From positions 1 to 10,407 of the forward strand of contig JAFLJW010000250.1 of the NCBI GenBank assembly GCA_022712815.1: a stretch of DNA of 10,407 nucleotides. The letters are read 5' to 3'. This document shows, piece by piece, positions 1-6,873 of the stretch. A program made the translations under genes and the position numbers. The notes under the pieces are model-generated. The model did not search any database. It was given only the letters and a program-made list of their open reading frames with translations, and was not told where the DNA came from. This stretch comes from Pseudodesulfovibrio sp. Its GTDB lineage: Bacteria; Desulfobacterota; Desulfovibrionia; Desulfovibrionales; Desulfovibrionaceae. How positions within the stretch are numbered: position 1 is the stretch's first letter; each line of letters begins with the position of its first letter.

Positions 1-830
1 TCCAACATGGAGATCATAAACATGACACCAGGAAAAGTTGGGGAACCATAGGTGATGACCTCGGCCCCGGTGGCACGGATAGCCGTAGGGGTCTGGTCGT
101 CCGGGTCCACGGACATTCCGCCCGTGACCACCACCATCTCAGCCCCTTCGGCAATGAAGGCGAGGATGGCATCGCGGGTCATGGCGGGATCGTCCGACGT
201 CAATCGCTGATCCATGACTGTATAACCGCGCCTGGAAAATTTATTGCGGATGACTGGACCGAACTTGTCCGTGATGCGGCCATGGAAGACTTCGCTGCCA
301 GTAGTCACAAGCCCGACGTTATGATGCTTGAACGGACGCACACCGACCACATAGGGGTACTCGGCACAGATGTCCTCAACGCGCTTGATTTTTTCCTCAT
401 CAATGACAAGTGGCACCACGCGAGTCCCGGCAACAGGGCGTGATTCCGTCACCTGCTGCCCGTCATGCATGGTAGCCAGCACAACTTCCTCAATGGAATT
501 AATACGATTCAGCGCCTCAATATTGATGTCGAGCAATCCGGCTGTCGCGATAAAATTAATGCGTCCTTCACACACTTCAGAAAGCGTGATCCCCGGCCCG
601 ACAGCCGCTTTGGCAATGCGAGCGGCAGCTTCGTCCTCGTGAACCTGATCTTCCTCCAGATGCAGCACATAGATATGCTCCTTACCGATTTGAAGTAAGG
701 TGGAGATGTCTTCCTGAGCGACAATATGGCCTTTCTTGAAGGCTGGCCCCTTGTACTCCCCGGGAACTATTTTCGTCATGTCGTGACACAAAACCATGCC
801 CACGGCTTCTTCAACAGGAACAGTTTTCAT
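1..830 (-). CDS. MoeA-like molybdopterin-binding protein (partial, C-terminus beyond left edge)
   Basis: The first 276 codons are present; the gene runs off the window. Residues 1-60 form the N-terminal segment typical of short MoeA-like proteins of anaerobes (GMVLCHDMTKIVPGEYKG, then FKKGHIV). Residues about 170-276 are a MoaB/Mog-type molybdopterin-binding fold: TTGSEV near 176-181 and TGGMSVDPDD at 246-255, the loop that binds the pterin phosphate and metal site in this family. By family it should bind molybdopterin or help insert molybdenum or tungsten; which one cannot be read from the sequence. The ATG at 828-830 is preceded by GGAG 11 bases upstream. It points the same way as the dehydratase operon but is separated from it by a 365-base gap with its own promoter-like signal, so it is probably a separate unit. 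Family assignment is firm; exact function is not. Confidence 0.85.
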   Translation of the reverse strand, partial: MKTVPVEEAVGMVLCHDMTKIVPGEYKGPAFKKGHIVAQEDISTLLQIGKEHIYVLHLEEDQVHEDEAAARIAKAAVGPGITLSEVCEGRINFIATAGLLDINIEALNRINSIEEVVLATMHDGQQVTESRPVAGTRVVPLVIDEEKIKRVEDICAEYPYVVGVRPFKHHNVGLVTTGSEVFHGRITDKFGPVIRNKFSRRGYTVMDQRLTSDDPAMTRDAILAFIAEGAEMVVVTGGMSVDPDDQTPTAIRATGAEVITYGSPTFPGVMFMISML

Positions 831-855
831 TTGTTGATTGGCTCCGTTTAGCGGT

Positions 856-881
856 CCGGGATGCTCTGCATTCCAGCCCGG
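856..881 (-). other. Leader hairpin upstream of the MoeA-like gene
   Basis: On the plus strand CCGGGATGC (856-864), a TCT loop, GCAT (868-871), a five-base bulge TCCAG and CCCGG (877-881) can fold into a bulged stem in the 5' leader, about 25 bases before the start codon. I do not recognise it as the known molybdenum-cofactor riboswitch, which is much larger. It may affect translation or be incidental. Confidence 0.3.
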
Positions 882-902
882 TATCTCTATTTATTCAGTT
901 AT

Positions 903-946
903 TATGCCTAAATAGGCATAGTAATACCCAAAAGTTAACAAATCAA
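903..946 (-). promoter_or_regulatory. Sigma-70-like promoter with overlapping palindromic operator for the MoeA-like gene
   Basis: On the minus strand a -35-like TTGATT (941-946) and a -10-like TACTAT (918-923) are separated by 17 bases, each matching 4 of 6 consensus positions. The predicted start falls near 911, inside a perfect inverted repeat, TATGCCTA-AA-TAGGCATA (903-920), which also overlaps the -10 element. That placement is typical of a repressor operator. The regulator is unknown; a molybdate- or tungstate-responsive protein would fit the gene but is inference. Confidence 0.5.
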
Positions 947-1142
947 ACTCACACAAGAGGTTCAATCGGGACGCCCCAAAGGACCAAAAAATTGAGTTAT
1001 AAACAGGTCAATCAAATACGATTCCGACCCCAGCTCTCAAATCAGTGATGGCCGATACTTCACAAGGTGCTGGTAATTGCCGCATTCACAATATTGCAGG
1101 GGAACGCCTCACAGATTCCCAGTATTACTCAGCCAGATTTTC

Positions 1143-1168
1143 GCCTGCCCCGACATGTCGGGGCAGGC
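1143..1168. repeat. 26-bp perfect palindrome past the end of the dehydratase operon
   Basis: GCCTGCCCCGACA is followed directly by its exact reverse complement, centred between 1155 and 1156. A second 8-bp palindrome, GCACGTGC, abuts it at 1167-1174, and further GCAGGC/GCCTCC-like pieces follow up to 1195. It sits 28 bases beyond the stop codon of the last operon gene, where a terminator is expected. Neither side has a clear T-run, so it is not a textbook intrinsic terminator. It could be a dispersed extragenic repeat or a bidirectional hairpin that ends or stabilises the transcript. Confidence 0.6.
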
Positions 1169-1195
1169 ACGTGCTGCGACTCACGCAGGCGGAGG

Positions 1196-1744
1196 CTAAG
1201 GTTTGGTCGCGGGAAGTGAGTCGTAGCCCAATTTGCAAAACAGGTTGCGATACCCTTGTTCTGCAAGATTTTCTTTGGCGTCTGCCGCTTTCATGACCGC
1301 GGCATGATATAATTCTAGTGTTCCGTCGGAATATGTTTCCAACTCCGAAGCAAGGTATATCCTGAAATAGGGCCCGCCACCCTTCACTATATGCGGATAC
1401 CGTTGTGCGAAATCCTTCATCCACTGATCCTGAATCCAGACTATCTCCTGAATTTTCGGATTATCATTCAACGGTTCGATCAAATCCTCCATTCGCGCGT
1501 ACTTTTCTTCCAGCAAATTCCGCTCGTCCACTTCGGCCTGCTTGAGGTCGCCCAGATAGGAAACCAAGGCGGCATGTGGCAGGATGGAATGAGCCATCCA
1601 GCGCATGCTCCGAAAGGTGGACGGCCTCTCCTGGCAGATGCTGCGCCCACGGGATCGCACGGCAAGAAACATTGCCAGTTCTCGTTCGATGATCTCGTTA
1701 ATAAGTTTTTCTGCGCGTTCCGACACGTTTGCGACCATTGCCAT
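1196..1744 (-). CDS. DUF4125 family protein
   Basis: This 182-residue soluble protein has the DUF4125 hallmarks: LINEIIERELAMF at the N-terminus, a GRSICQE segment (usually GRASCQDD), NLLEEKYARM in the middle, IQDQWMKDFAQRYP, then LASELETYSDGTLELY and KENLAEQGYRNLF near the end. It is helical and charged, with no signal peptide or membrane segment. The family has no established function; I recall it beside glycyl radical enzyme genes in anaerobes, which this locus fits. It is the last gene of the operon, starting only 4 bases after the activase stop, so it is almost certainly co-transcribed and translationally coupled. A role in maturation, repair or protection of the radical enzyme is plausible but unproven. 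The chosen ATG has GGCGGATAGGG just upstream; an ATG two codons later is equally possible. Confidence 0.85.
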   Translation of the reverse strand: MAMVANVSERAEKLINEIIERELAMFLAVRSRGRSICQERPSTFRSMRWMAHSILPHAALVSYLGDLKQAEVDERNLLEEKYARMEDLIEPLNDNPKIQEIVWIQDQWMKDFAQRYPHIVKGGGPYFRIYLASELETYSDGTLELYHAAVMKAADAKENLAEQGYRNLFCKLGYDSLPATKP

Positions 1745-1748
1745 GACC

Positions 1749-2717
1749 CTATCCGCCGATGGTCACGTTGTGGACGCTTCGCTCGGCCAATTCTTTCATG
1801 TAAAAAACGTCCTCCCGCTTGAGCGGAACCACTCCGTGCAGCGGGTACTCACGGTCCAGTTGCGCCCATTTAGGTTCGCCCAAACGATGGTACGGAAGAA
1901 TGTCCAGGCCCTCTACCGCAGAACCGAGTGAACCGACGAATGCAGCTGTGGCTGAAATGTTTTCAGGCGAATCATTGCAGCCCGGTATCAACGGCACCCG
2001 GATGCGGAGCGTCTTGCCCTTGTCTGCCGCCATTTTCAGGTTCTTGAGAATCTGCTCATTGGAGACACCGGTCAGCTCCTTGTGCCGAGCTGGATCCATG
2101 TGCTTTATGTCAGTCAGGATCAGGTCGGTATGCTCAATGACGGCAGCAAAAATCTCGCTTGACGTATGCGCACAGGTTTCAATGGCCGTATGCAGGCCGC
2201 GGGAGTGGGCTTCCTTGAGGGCGGAAATGAGAAATTCCGATTGCAGGGTAGGCTCTCCGCCGGAAAACGTCACGCCACCTTTCGAGGTGGAGTAGAACAG
2301 TCGATCCCGTTCCACCACTTCCATCACCTCATCCACGGTCATGTACCGCCCGACAATGGTCATGGAGCCTGCGTAGCACTTTTCCACACACGCGCCACAC
2401 AGGGAACACGAGTCACGGTCGATCTTCACGGAACCGTCTTCCTTAAAGTGTATGGCCTTTTCGGGACATTCGGTGACACATTTGACGCAACCGATGCAGA
2501 AATGGGGAATACGCATGATCTCCGGTCGTGAGCTCATGGATTCCGGGTTTTGGCACCACTTGCAGCTCAAGGGACACCCCTTGAAAAAGACGAGGGTTCT
2601 GATGCCACCGCCGTCATGGACGGCAAAACGTTGAATATCAAACACAAGGCCGGTCATTGCCGCCTTGTTACGGTCCTCAAGGTCAAAGGAATGCTGACGC
2701 TCTTTCCATGTCTTCAT
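1749..2717 (-). CDS. Glycyl radical enzyme activase (radical SAM, two extra [4Fe-4S] clusters)
   Basis: This protein installs the glycyl radical on the dehydratase encoded just upstream, using S-adenosylmethionine and a reduced [4Fe-4S] cluster. The radical-SAM motif is C48-x3-C52-x2-C55 in GCPLSCKWC. A ferredoxin-like insert follows with two four-cysteine sets: C74, C77, C80, C84 and C104, C107, C110, C114. The SAM-binding GGE motif is at 153-155 (TFSGGEPTL). At 322 residues it matches activases of the glycerol dehydratase group, which carry this insert, unlike the shorter pyruvate formate-lyase activase. The usual DGPGIRT reads DGGGIRT here. Two starts are possible: position 2717 (weak ribosome site) or the ATG at codon 21 (2655-2657), which has AAGG five bases upstream and gives the more usual short N-terminus (MTGLVFDIQRFAVHDG). 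The gene lies 65 bases after the dehydratase, beyond a strong hairpin. Confidence 0.93.
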   Translation of the reverse strand: MKTWKERQHSFDLEDRNKAAMTGLVFDIQRFAVHDGGGIRTLVFFKGCPLSCKWCQNPESMSSRPEIMRIPHFCIGCVKCVTECPEKAIHFKEDGSVKIDRDSCSLCGACVEKCYAGSMTIVGRYMTVDEVMEVVERDRLFYSTSKGGVTFSGGEPTLQSEFLISALKEAHSRGLHTAIETCAHTSSEIFAAVIEHTDLILTDIKHMDPARHKELTGVSNEQILKNLKMAADKGKTLRIRVPLIPGCNDSPENISATAAFVGSLGSAVEGLDILPYHRLGEPKWAQLDREYPLHGVVPLKREDVFYMKELAERSVHNVTIGG

Positions 2718-2738
2718 AATTCAATCTCGGTCGCAGGA

Positions 2739-2766
2739 GGGCCGCCCCCGATTTCGAGGGCAGCCC
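2739..2766 (-). promoter_or_regulatory. Strong intercistronic hairpin between dehydratase and activase genes
   Basis: On the plus strand GGGCCGCCCCCG (2739-2750) and CGAGGGCAGCCC (2755-2766) flank a four-base loop. In the minus-strand mRNA they form a 12-pair stem containing two G-U pairs. No T-run follows on the transcribed side, so full termination is unlikely. A processing or stability element that keeps dehydratase message above activase message is the likeliest role. Confidence 0.65.
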
Positions 2767-2782
2767 ATTCCTGGTAATGGTG

Positions 2783-5173
2783 TTAGAAGGTTTGCTCGGT
2801 GCGGGCGATGATGTCGTTTTGCAGCGATTCGTCCAGAGCGGTGAAGAAGGCACTGTAGCCAGCCACTCGCACAACAAGCCCCTTATACTCTTCGGGGTTG
2901 GACTGTGCATCCTCAAGAGTTTCGCGGCTGATGACGTTGTACTGAACGTGGAAGCCACCGTTCTGGAAGTATGTCTCGGTGATGGACTTGAGGTTCTCCA
3001 GCCCCTTTTCGCCTTCAATGGCTGAGGGATGGAACTTCTGGTTCAGCAGCGTGCCGTTGGATGCGATTTCGTGATCTAGTTTCGCCACGGAAAGAACCGA
3101 AGCTGTCGGACCGCAGGTGTCGCAACCGGAGATGGGAGACACGCCGTCGGCCAACGGAGTCCAGGCCTTGCGGCCATCGGGAGTGGCCGTGACAACGGAA
3201 CCCAGAGGCACGTTGGCAGATGCCGGATACAGACCAGGCTGGAACTTGCCGCCACGGGGGTTGGTGTAGCGGTTGACTTCGTTGCAGTAGATAAGTGCGG
3301 CTTCCTTGGCGATTTCATCGGCGTAGTCATTGTCGTTGCCATACTTGGGAGCGCGGTTGAGCAGCATCTGGCGCAGATCTTCCTTGCCTTCAAAGTCGGT
3401 TTCCAGAGCCTCACACAACTCATCAGCAGTCAGTTTCTTGTCGTCAAAAACGAGCTTCTTGATGGCGGCCAGCGAGTCACCCGCATTGGCCACACCGACA
3501 CCCTGCGGACCGGTGAAGTTGTAATGCGCGCCGCCTTCCTGAAGGGAACGGCCCTCGGCGATGCAGTCTTCAACCAGCGAAGACAGGAACGGCAGCGGGC
3601 AATGCTTGCCGTGAGTCATGTCAACGGCGTTGTCTGCTGCGGCCATCAGCCTGACGAAGTGCGCGATTTGAGCGGTGTAGGAGGCCATCAGGTCCTCAAA
3701 GTTCTTGAAGTCTTTAAGCTTGCCGCTCTTGGGACCGATCTGCTTGCCGGTGCGCTTGTCCACACCGTCGTTCAGGCACAGTTCAATGACCTTGGCCATG
3801 TTGAAGAATGCTGCATCGTGCCAGCCTTCGGTCTTGCCGCCCACCTGGGGTTCGACGCAGCCGATGATACCGTAGTCGCGGGCATCTTCACGGTCCAAGC
3901 CACGAGCCAGAAGTGCGGGAACGATGACACGGTCATTGTAGTAAGCGGGATACCCCATGCCCATGCGACTCAGCTCGGCGGCCTTCTTGTAGAGGATGTC
4001 AGGGGTGCCTTCATGAATGCGCACGGACAGGGACGGGGCGTACAACTTGGTATTGGCCCCAGCCTGCAACACGAGGAAGGACATATCGTTTGTGGCATCG
4101 GAGCCATCGCGCTTCATGCCACCCACGATAAGGTTCATGAACATGGGGTACCCTGCAAAAGCCATGGTGGAGCTTTCGTCACGGACCTTGTTCAGCTCGG
4201 AGAACTTGACCCACAACAGATCCAGCATTTCCTGGGCCTTTTCAGTACTGATGGAATCGGCCTTGTAGAAAGGATTCATGTATTGGTCGAAACGCATGGG
4301 GGAGATGGAATGCCCATTGGATTCGATCTGGATGACCAGATGAATGAACCAGAAGGACTGGAGTGCTTCCTGGAAAGTCTCTGCGGGAGCGGCAGGCACC
4401 TTGTTGCAGATGCGGGAGATTTCCAGCAACTCTGCCTTGCGTTCCTTGTCCTTGCAGGAAGATGCCATTTCCTTGGCCAGCTTGGCGAAACGCTTCGTGA
4501 ACTTGATGACAGCCTTGTTGGCCGTGATCACAGACTTCAGGAAATGCATTTTCGTCAGCTGTTCGGGATCGGTGAAGTCGATCTTGCCAAGCTCTTTCTT
4601 GGCGGAAGCAATAACGGCATTAAGGCCGCAGTTCAAGATCTTGGAATAGTCGGCAGAGATGTGGCCGACGCCATTGTAGAAGTAGTTTCCAACGGTATAA
4701 ACGACATCGTTATGAGCTTCCAGAGACTCGGCCGGCATCAGTTGGCTGGCGATCTCGTTGGTCGTTTTGCCGTCCCAGTATTCAAAAGCGGACCGCAGTT
4801 TGACCTTGGCGTCCTCGGAAATCAGGAACACATCGGCAGTTCTCTTTTCCAGACGATCCAGTTCTTCCTCAACCCATTTGCAGGAAAACTCTGGGAAGAT
4901 GGGAGCGGAACGGGGCATGCTGCACTGGTTGCCGACCAGAAGTTCATCATCCTGGATGAAGATGGACATGCCGGACAGGATTTTGTCCAGTGCGGCAGCA
5001 CGACGGGCAGGCATGGGCTGTCCTTCGGTCTCCTTGTAGGACTCGGTGATGAGCACCGCACGCTCCGTACAAATGGCAGGGGCAGCGTCCATGAAACGGT
5101 CCAGAACACGCTTGATACGATCAGACGGACCGACCAGTTGGGGTATTGCCATGATAGGGGGATTCTTAGTCAT
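2783..5173 (-). CDS. Glycyl radical diol dehydratase (B12-independent glycerol/1,2-propanediol dehydratase type)
   Basis: This 796-residue cytoplasmic enzyme should convert a 1,2-diol to an aldehyde by radical dehydration. The thiyl-radical cysteine is C439 with catalytic E441 (GIIGCVEPQ), followed by GKTEGWHD with D453. The glycyl radical is G772 in RVAGYSAFF. The hydroxyl-binding residues known from Clostridium butyricum glycerol dehydratase (H164, H281, S282, E435, D447) line up with H171, H288, S289, E441 and D453. Long stretches match that enzyme closely, for instance FEYWDGKTT, NYFYNGVGH and QNDIIART. The tyrosine at position 339 there is F345 here (GYPMF). There is no N-terminal extension of the kind that targets related enzymes to microcompartments. 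ATG at 5173 has AGGAG eight bases upstream. Its activase is the next gene. A sulfonate lyase such as IslA is unlikely because the dehydratase histidines are kept; the exact diol is not provable from sequence. Confidence 0.92.
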   Translation of the reverse strand: MTKNPPIMAIPQLVGPSDRIKRVLDRFMDAAPAICTERAVLITESYKETEGQPMPARRAAALDKILSGMSIFIQDDELLVGNQCSMPRSAPIFPEFSCKWVEEELDRLEKRTADVFLISEDAKVKLRSAFEYWDGKTTNEIASQLMPAESLEAHNDVVYTVGNYFYNGVGHISADYSKILNCGLNAVIASAKKELGKIDFTDPEQLTKMHFLKSVITANKAVIKFTKRFAKLAKEMASSCKDKERKAELLEISRICNKVPAAPAETFQEALQSFWFIHLVIQIESNGHSISPMRFDQYMNPFYKADSISTEKAQEMLDLLWVKFSELNKVRDESSTMAFAGYPMFMNLIVGGMKRDGSDATNDMSFLVLQAGANTKLYAPSLSVRIHEGTPDILYKKAAELSRMGMGYPAYYNDRVIVPALLARGLDREDARDYGIIGCVEPQVGGKTEGWHDAAFFNMAKVIELCLNDGVDKRTGKQIGPKSGKLKDFKNFEDLMASYTAQIAHFVRLMAAADNAVDMTHGKHCPLPFLSSLVEDCIAEGRSLQEGGAHYNFTGPQGVGVANAGDSLAAIKKLVFDDKKLTADELCEALETDFEGKEDLRQMLLNRAPKYGNDNDYADEIAKEAALIYCNEVNRYTNPRGGKFQPGLYPASANVPLGSVVTATPDGRKAWTPLADGVSPISGCDTCGPTASVLSVAKLDHEIASNGTLLNQKFHPSAIEGEKGLENLKSITETYFQNGGFHVQYNVISRETLEDAQSNPEEYKGLVVRVAGYSAFFTALDESLQNDIIARTEQTF

Positions 5174-5205
5174 TTTCTTTCTCCTGTTTATTGCTGTTTT
5201 CCTGA

Positions 5206-5613
5206 TTAACCAGCTTGATATGCGGCCAAACCTGCTTCTGCACAGGCTATATCCTGTTCGACACTGCCGCCGCTGACTCCTATGCCGCCGATGACCTTGC
5301 CATCTTCCGTGACGGGCAACCCGCCTCCGAAAATGACGATCCGACCATTGTCATCCGTATGGATTCCATACAAAGGCTGTCCGGGCTGGGCCACGGTTCC
5401 AAGGATTTCTGTTGAGATCTTGACGGCCACAGCCGTGTACGCCTTGTTCAACGACAGATTGATGCTCACCAGAAGTGCGTCGTCCTGACGAACCTGTGCA
5501 ATGAGATTGCCGCCCTGATCGACAACGGCGATAACCATGGGGATGCCGATTTCCTCGGCCTTCCTCTCAGATGCCGCAATCATTACCAGGGCTTTATTCT
5601 TGTTCAAAGACAT
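5206..5613 (-). CDS. GlcG/HbpS-domain protein
   Basis: This 135-residue protein is a single GlcG/HbpS domain (formerly DUF336), with VDQGGNL at 31-37, NKAYTAV at 56-62, FGGGLPV at 95-101 and the signature GGIGVSGGSVEQD at 109-121. The same fold forms the C-terminal half of PduO in coenzyme-B12-dependent propanediol utilisation and occurs as small proteins beside glycerol or diol genes. Some members bind heme or oligomerise; the role in diol metabolism is not settled. No signal peptide or membrane segment is visible, so it should be cytoplasmic, unlike secreted HbpS. It lies between the membrane protein (26-base gap) and the dehydratase (32-base gap), with a GAGAGGA ribosome site in front of its ATG. 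A chaperone or cofactor-protecting role for the dehydratase is conjecture. Confidence 0.88.
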   Translation of the reverse strand: MSLNKNKALVMIAASERKAEEIGIPMVIAVVDQGGNLIAQVRQDDALLVSINLSLNKAYTAVAVKISTEILGTVAQPGQPLYGIHTDDNGRIVIFGGGLPVTEDGKVIGGIGVSGGSVEQDIACAEAGLAAYQAG

Positions 5614-5639
5614 GATGATTTCCTCTCCACTACGTCACG

Positions 5640-6605
5640 CTAGTTGATGTTGATATTGATGAGGTTGAGCAGCAGAGTGCCGACTGCAATGGCAGTGGCG
5701 GGCGGATCGATATGATTGCTGCCGTGATTCCAGAACATTCTGGCCATGAGCTCCTGCAACAGGGCGGCGAGAGCACCAACAAGACCGGCCAAAATGATGT
5801 TGCCGAACAGCATGTAGGAAAGTGCGGCGAGAATGGCCTGGCAATGCCATACAGGTACCTGCTGTATGGTGCCTGTGCCGAGCTGCAAGGCAATGAGGCT
5901 GAAGGCTGCGATGGCCCACCCCATGATCAGCGGAACCACGAAAGCACCGGTGGCAGAGATGGTCCCTGCTGCTGCCAGCGGGTCCACTACCTGTTTCGTT
6001 CCAGCCGCCAGAGCGGCAGCCAGTAGACCGGCACCAAAACCGTATAGAGCCATCTTGGGAAGCGGGAGCATCCAGGGAACCCAGGATATTTTGCGATCAT
6101 CGGTCTTCAGGTACCCGATGTCAGTGATGGATTTGGCGTTACCCCAGGGCATCTCCTTCTGGAACAACAGTCGTGCGAGAATCGCAGTCGCCACCACGCT
6201 GAGAGCGAGGACATCTGTCTTGTTGACCACAGGTGTCATGGCAAAAACCTGAACCAGGATATGACCGACCACAGCGGTCAGGCCACCAACAAGGAGCACG
6301 TCCCAGGAAGTTCCCATTAACGGCGAAAGAATGTCCTTCGCGGCACCACCGGGATGGCATTTTTTTACACCCGCTGCGTATGTGGATGCGGCGACACCGG
6401 CGGCAAATCCACCGACATGCGGCCCGAAGACCGGCCCAAGCCCGATCTGCATCAGAACAAAGTCCGAGCCTCCGCCCAGGACGATAAGGCAACCAGCCAG
6501 GACGAGCAGGCCGCAGATGACGAATGAAAAAAGACCACCCAGTGCACCGCCAACAAGGCCCCCGGCAAAACACATGAGTATCGTTTCAATGCTGAAAGAT
6601 TCCAT
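5640..6605 (-). CDS. Uncharacterised polytopic membrane protein, first gene of the dehydratase operon
   Basis: This 321-residue protein has roughly eight or nine hydrophobic helices: near 9-46 (two), 102-122, 130-148, 185-201, 218-241, 256-287 (one or two) and 299-317. Distinctive features are a glycine-rich first pair of helices, GLGPVFGPHVGGFAAG at 55-70, and NHGSNHIDPPATAIA at 293-307. It resembles a family of uncharacterised membrane proteins that I recall from haloarchaea and other anaerobes (possibly DUF7973; unverified). It is not a recognisable TRAP, ABC, MFS or glycerol-facilitator protein. As first gene of a diol dehydratase operon it could move substrate or aldehyde/alcohol product across the inner membrane, which is inference. 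I chose the ATG at 6603-6605 because AGAGG (6614-6618) sits 8 bases upstream; the GTG at 6612-6614 would overlap that ribosome site. The end (NININ) is hydrophilic. Confidence 0.8.
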   Translation of the reverse strand: MESFSIETILMCFAGGLVGGALGGLFSFVICGLLVLAGCLIVLGGGSDFVLMQIGLGPVFGPHVGGFAAGVAASTYAAGVKKCHPGGAAKDILSPLMGTSWDVLLVGGLTAVVGHILVQVFAMTPVVNKTDVLALSVVATAILARLLFQKEMPWGNAKSITDIGYLKTDDRKISWVPWMLPLPKMALYGFGAGLLAAALAAGTKQVVDPLAAAGTISATGAFVVPLIMGWAIAAFSLIALQLGTGTIQQVPVWHCQAILAALSYMLFGNIILAGLVGALAALLQELMARMFWNHGSNHIDPPATAIAVGTLLLNLINININ

Positions 6606-6677
6606 ACCAAACACCTCTGAGTAAACGTTGTTGTCGAACTCCCGAAGGAGCGTGCCTTTGAGATTTATGCGCGCATT

Positions 6678-6693
6678 AGCAAAGACGTTTCCT
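6678..6693 (-). promoter_or_regulatory. Candidate sigma-54 promoter of the dehydratase operon
   Basis: The minus strand reads AGGAAACGTCTTTGCT, with GG and GC ten bases apart as sigma-54 requires. The -12 element (TTTGCT) is very good; the -24 element keeps GG but is otherwise degenerate. The predicted start is near 6668, giving a leader of about 60 bases to the ATG at 6605. It is the only correctly spaced GG-N10-GC I found in this orientation in the region. Confidence 0.5.
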
Positions 6694-6758
6694 GCTTCCC
6701 ATATAGGAAGGTTCGTTCCACTTCTTCACAAACCAACAAATTCAGCGTGTTGCGTGAT

Positions 6759-6783
6759 AAACGACGTCGTTTTCCGAAAACGA
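6759..6783. promoter_or_regulatory. Candidate upstream activator site (overlapping inverted repeats)
   Basis: AAACGACGTCGTTT (6759-6772) is a perfect 14-bp palindrome. It shares its right half with a second dyad, TCGTTTT-CCG-AAAACGA (6767-6783). The result is three alternating half-sites of one motif about 95-110 bases upstream of the predicted dehydratase transcription start, the usual distance for a sigma-54 activator. Binding by the response regulator encoded in this window is inference. Confidence 0.5.
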
Positions 6784-6873
6784 GGAAGCGAAAGACGTCA
6801 ACCAGGGCTGACACCTTCCGCTTCGAGACAAGTCGGATATTCCAAAATACACTCAATAATTGCAGGATATTAA

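Larger units (their letters stand above)
831..1195. other. Non-coding gap between MoeA-like gene and DUF4125 gene
   Basis: No convincing gene is seen in these 365 bases. Short open frames here lack ribosome sites and recognisable protein content. The left part carries a promoter-like pair, a palindrome and a leader hairpin for the MoeA-like gene. The right part carries a 26-bp perfect palindrome just past the end of the dehydratase operon. Between about 960 and 1140 I see nothing identifiable. Confidence 0.7.

Noticed and set aside
1391..2777. Several plus-strand frames of 60-158 codons across the activase and DUF4125 genes
   Set aside because: They are antisense shadows of coding sequence with clear family motifs and lack credible ribosome sites.
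2783..5173. Isethionate or dihydroxypropanesulfonate sulfo-lyase as identity of the glycyl radical enzyme
   Set aside because: The dehydratase histidines, serine and aspartate are all kept, overall sequence follows glycerol dehydratase, and no sulfonate transporter or sulfite-pathway gene is present. A dihydroxypropanesulfonate enzyme is not fully excluded.
3524..5209. Long 561-codon open frame on the plus strand opposite the dehydratase gene
   Set aside because: It is fully antisense to a confidently identified glycyl radical enzyme, has no recognisable domain, and is explained by the codon bias of the gene beneath it.
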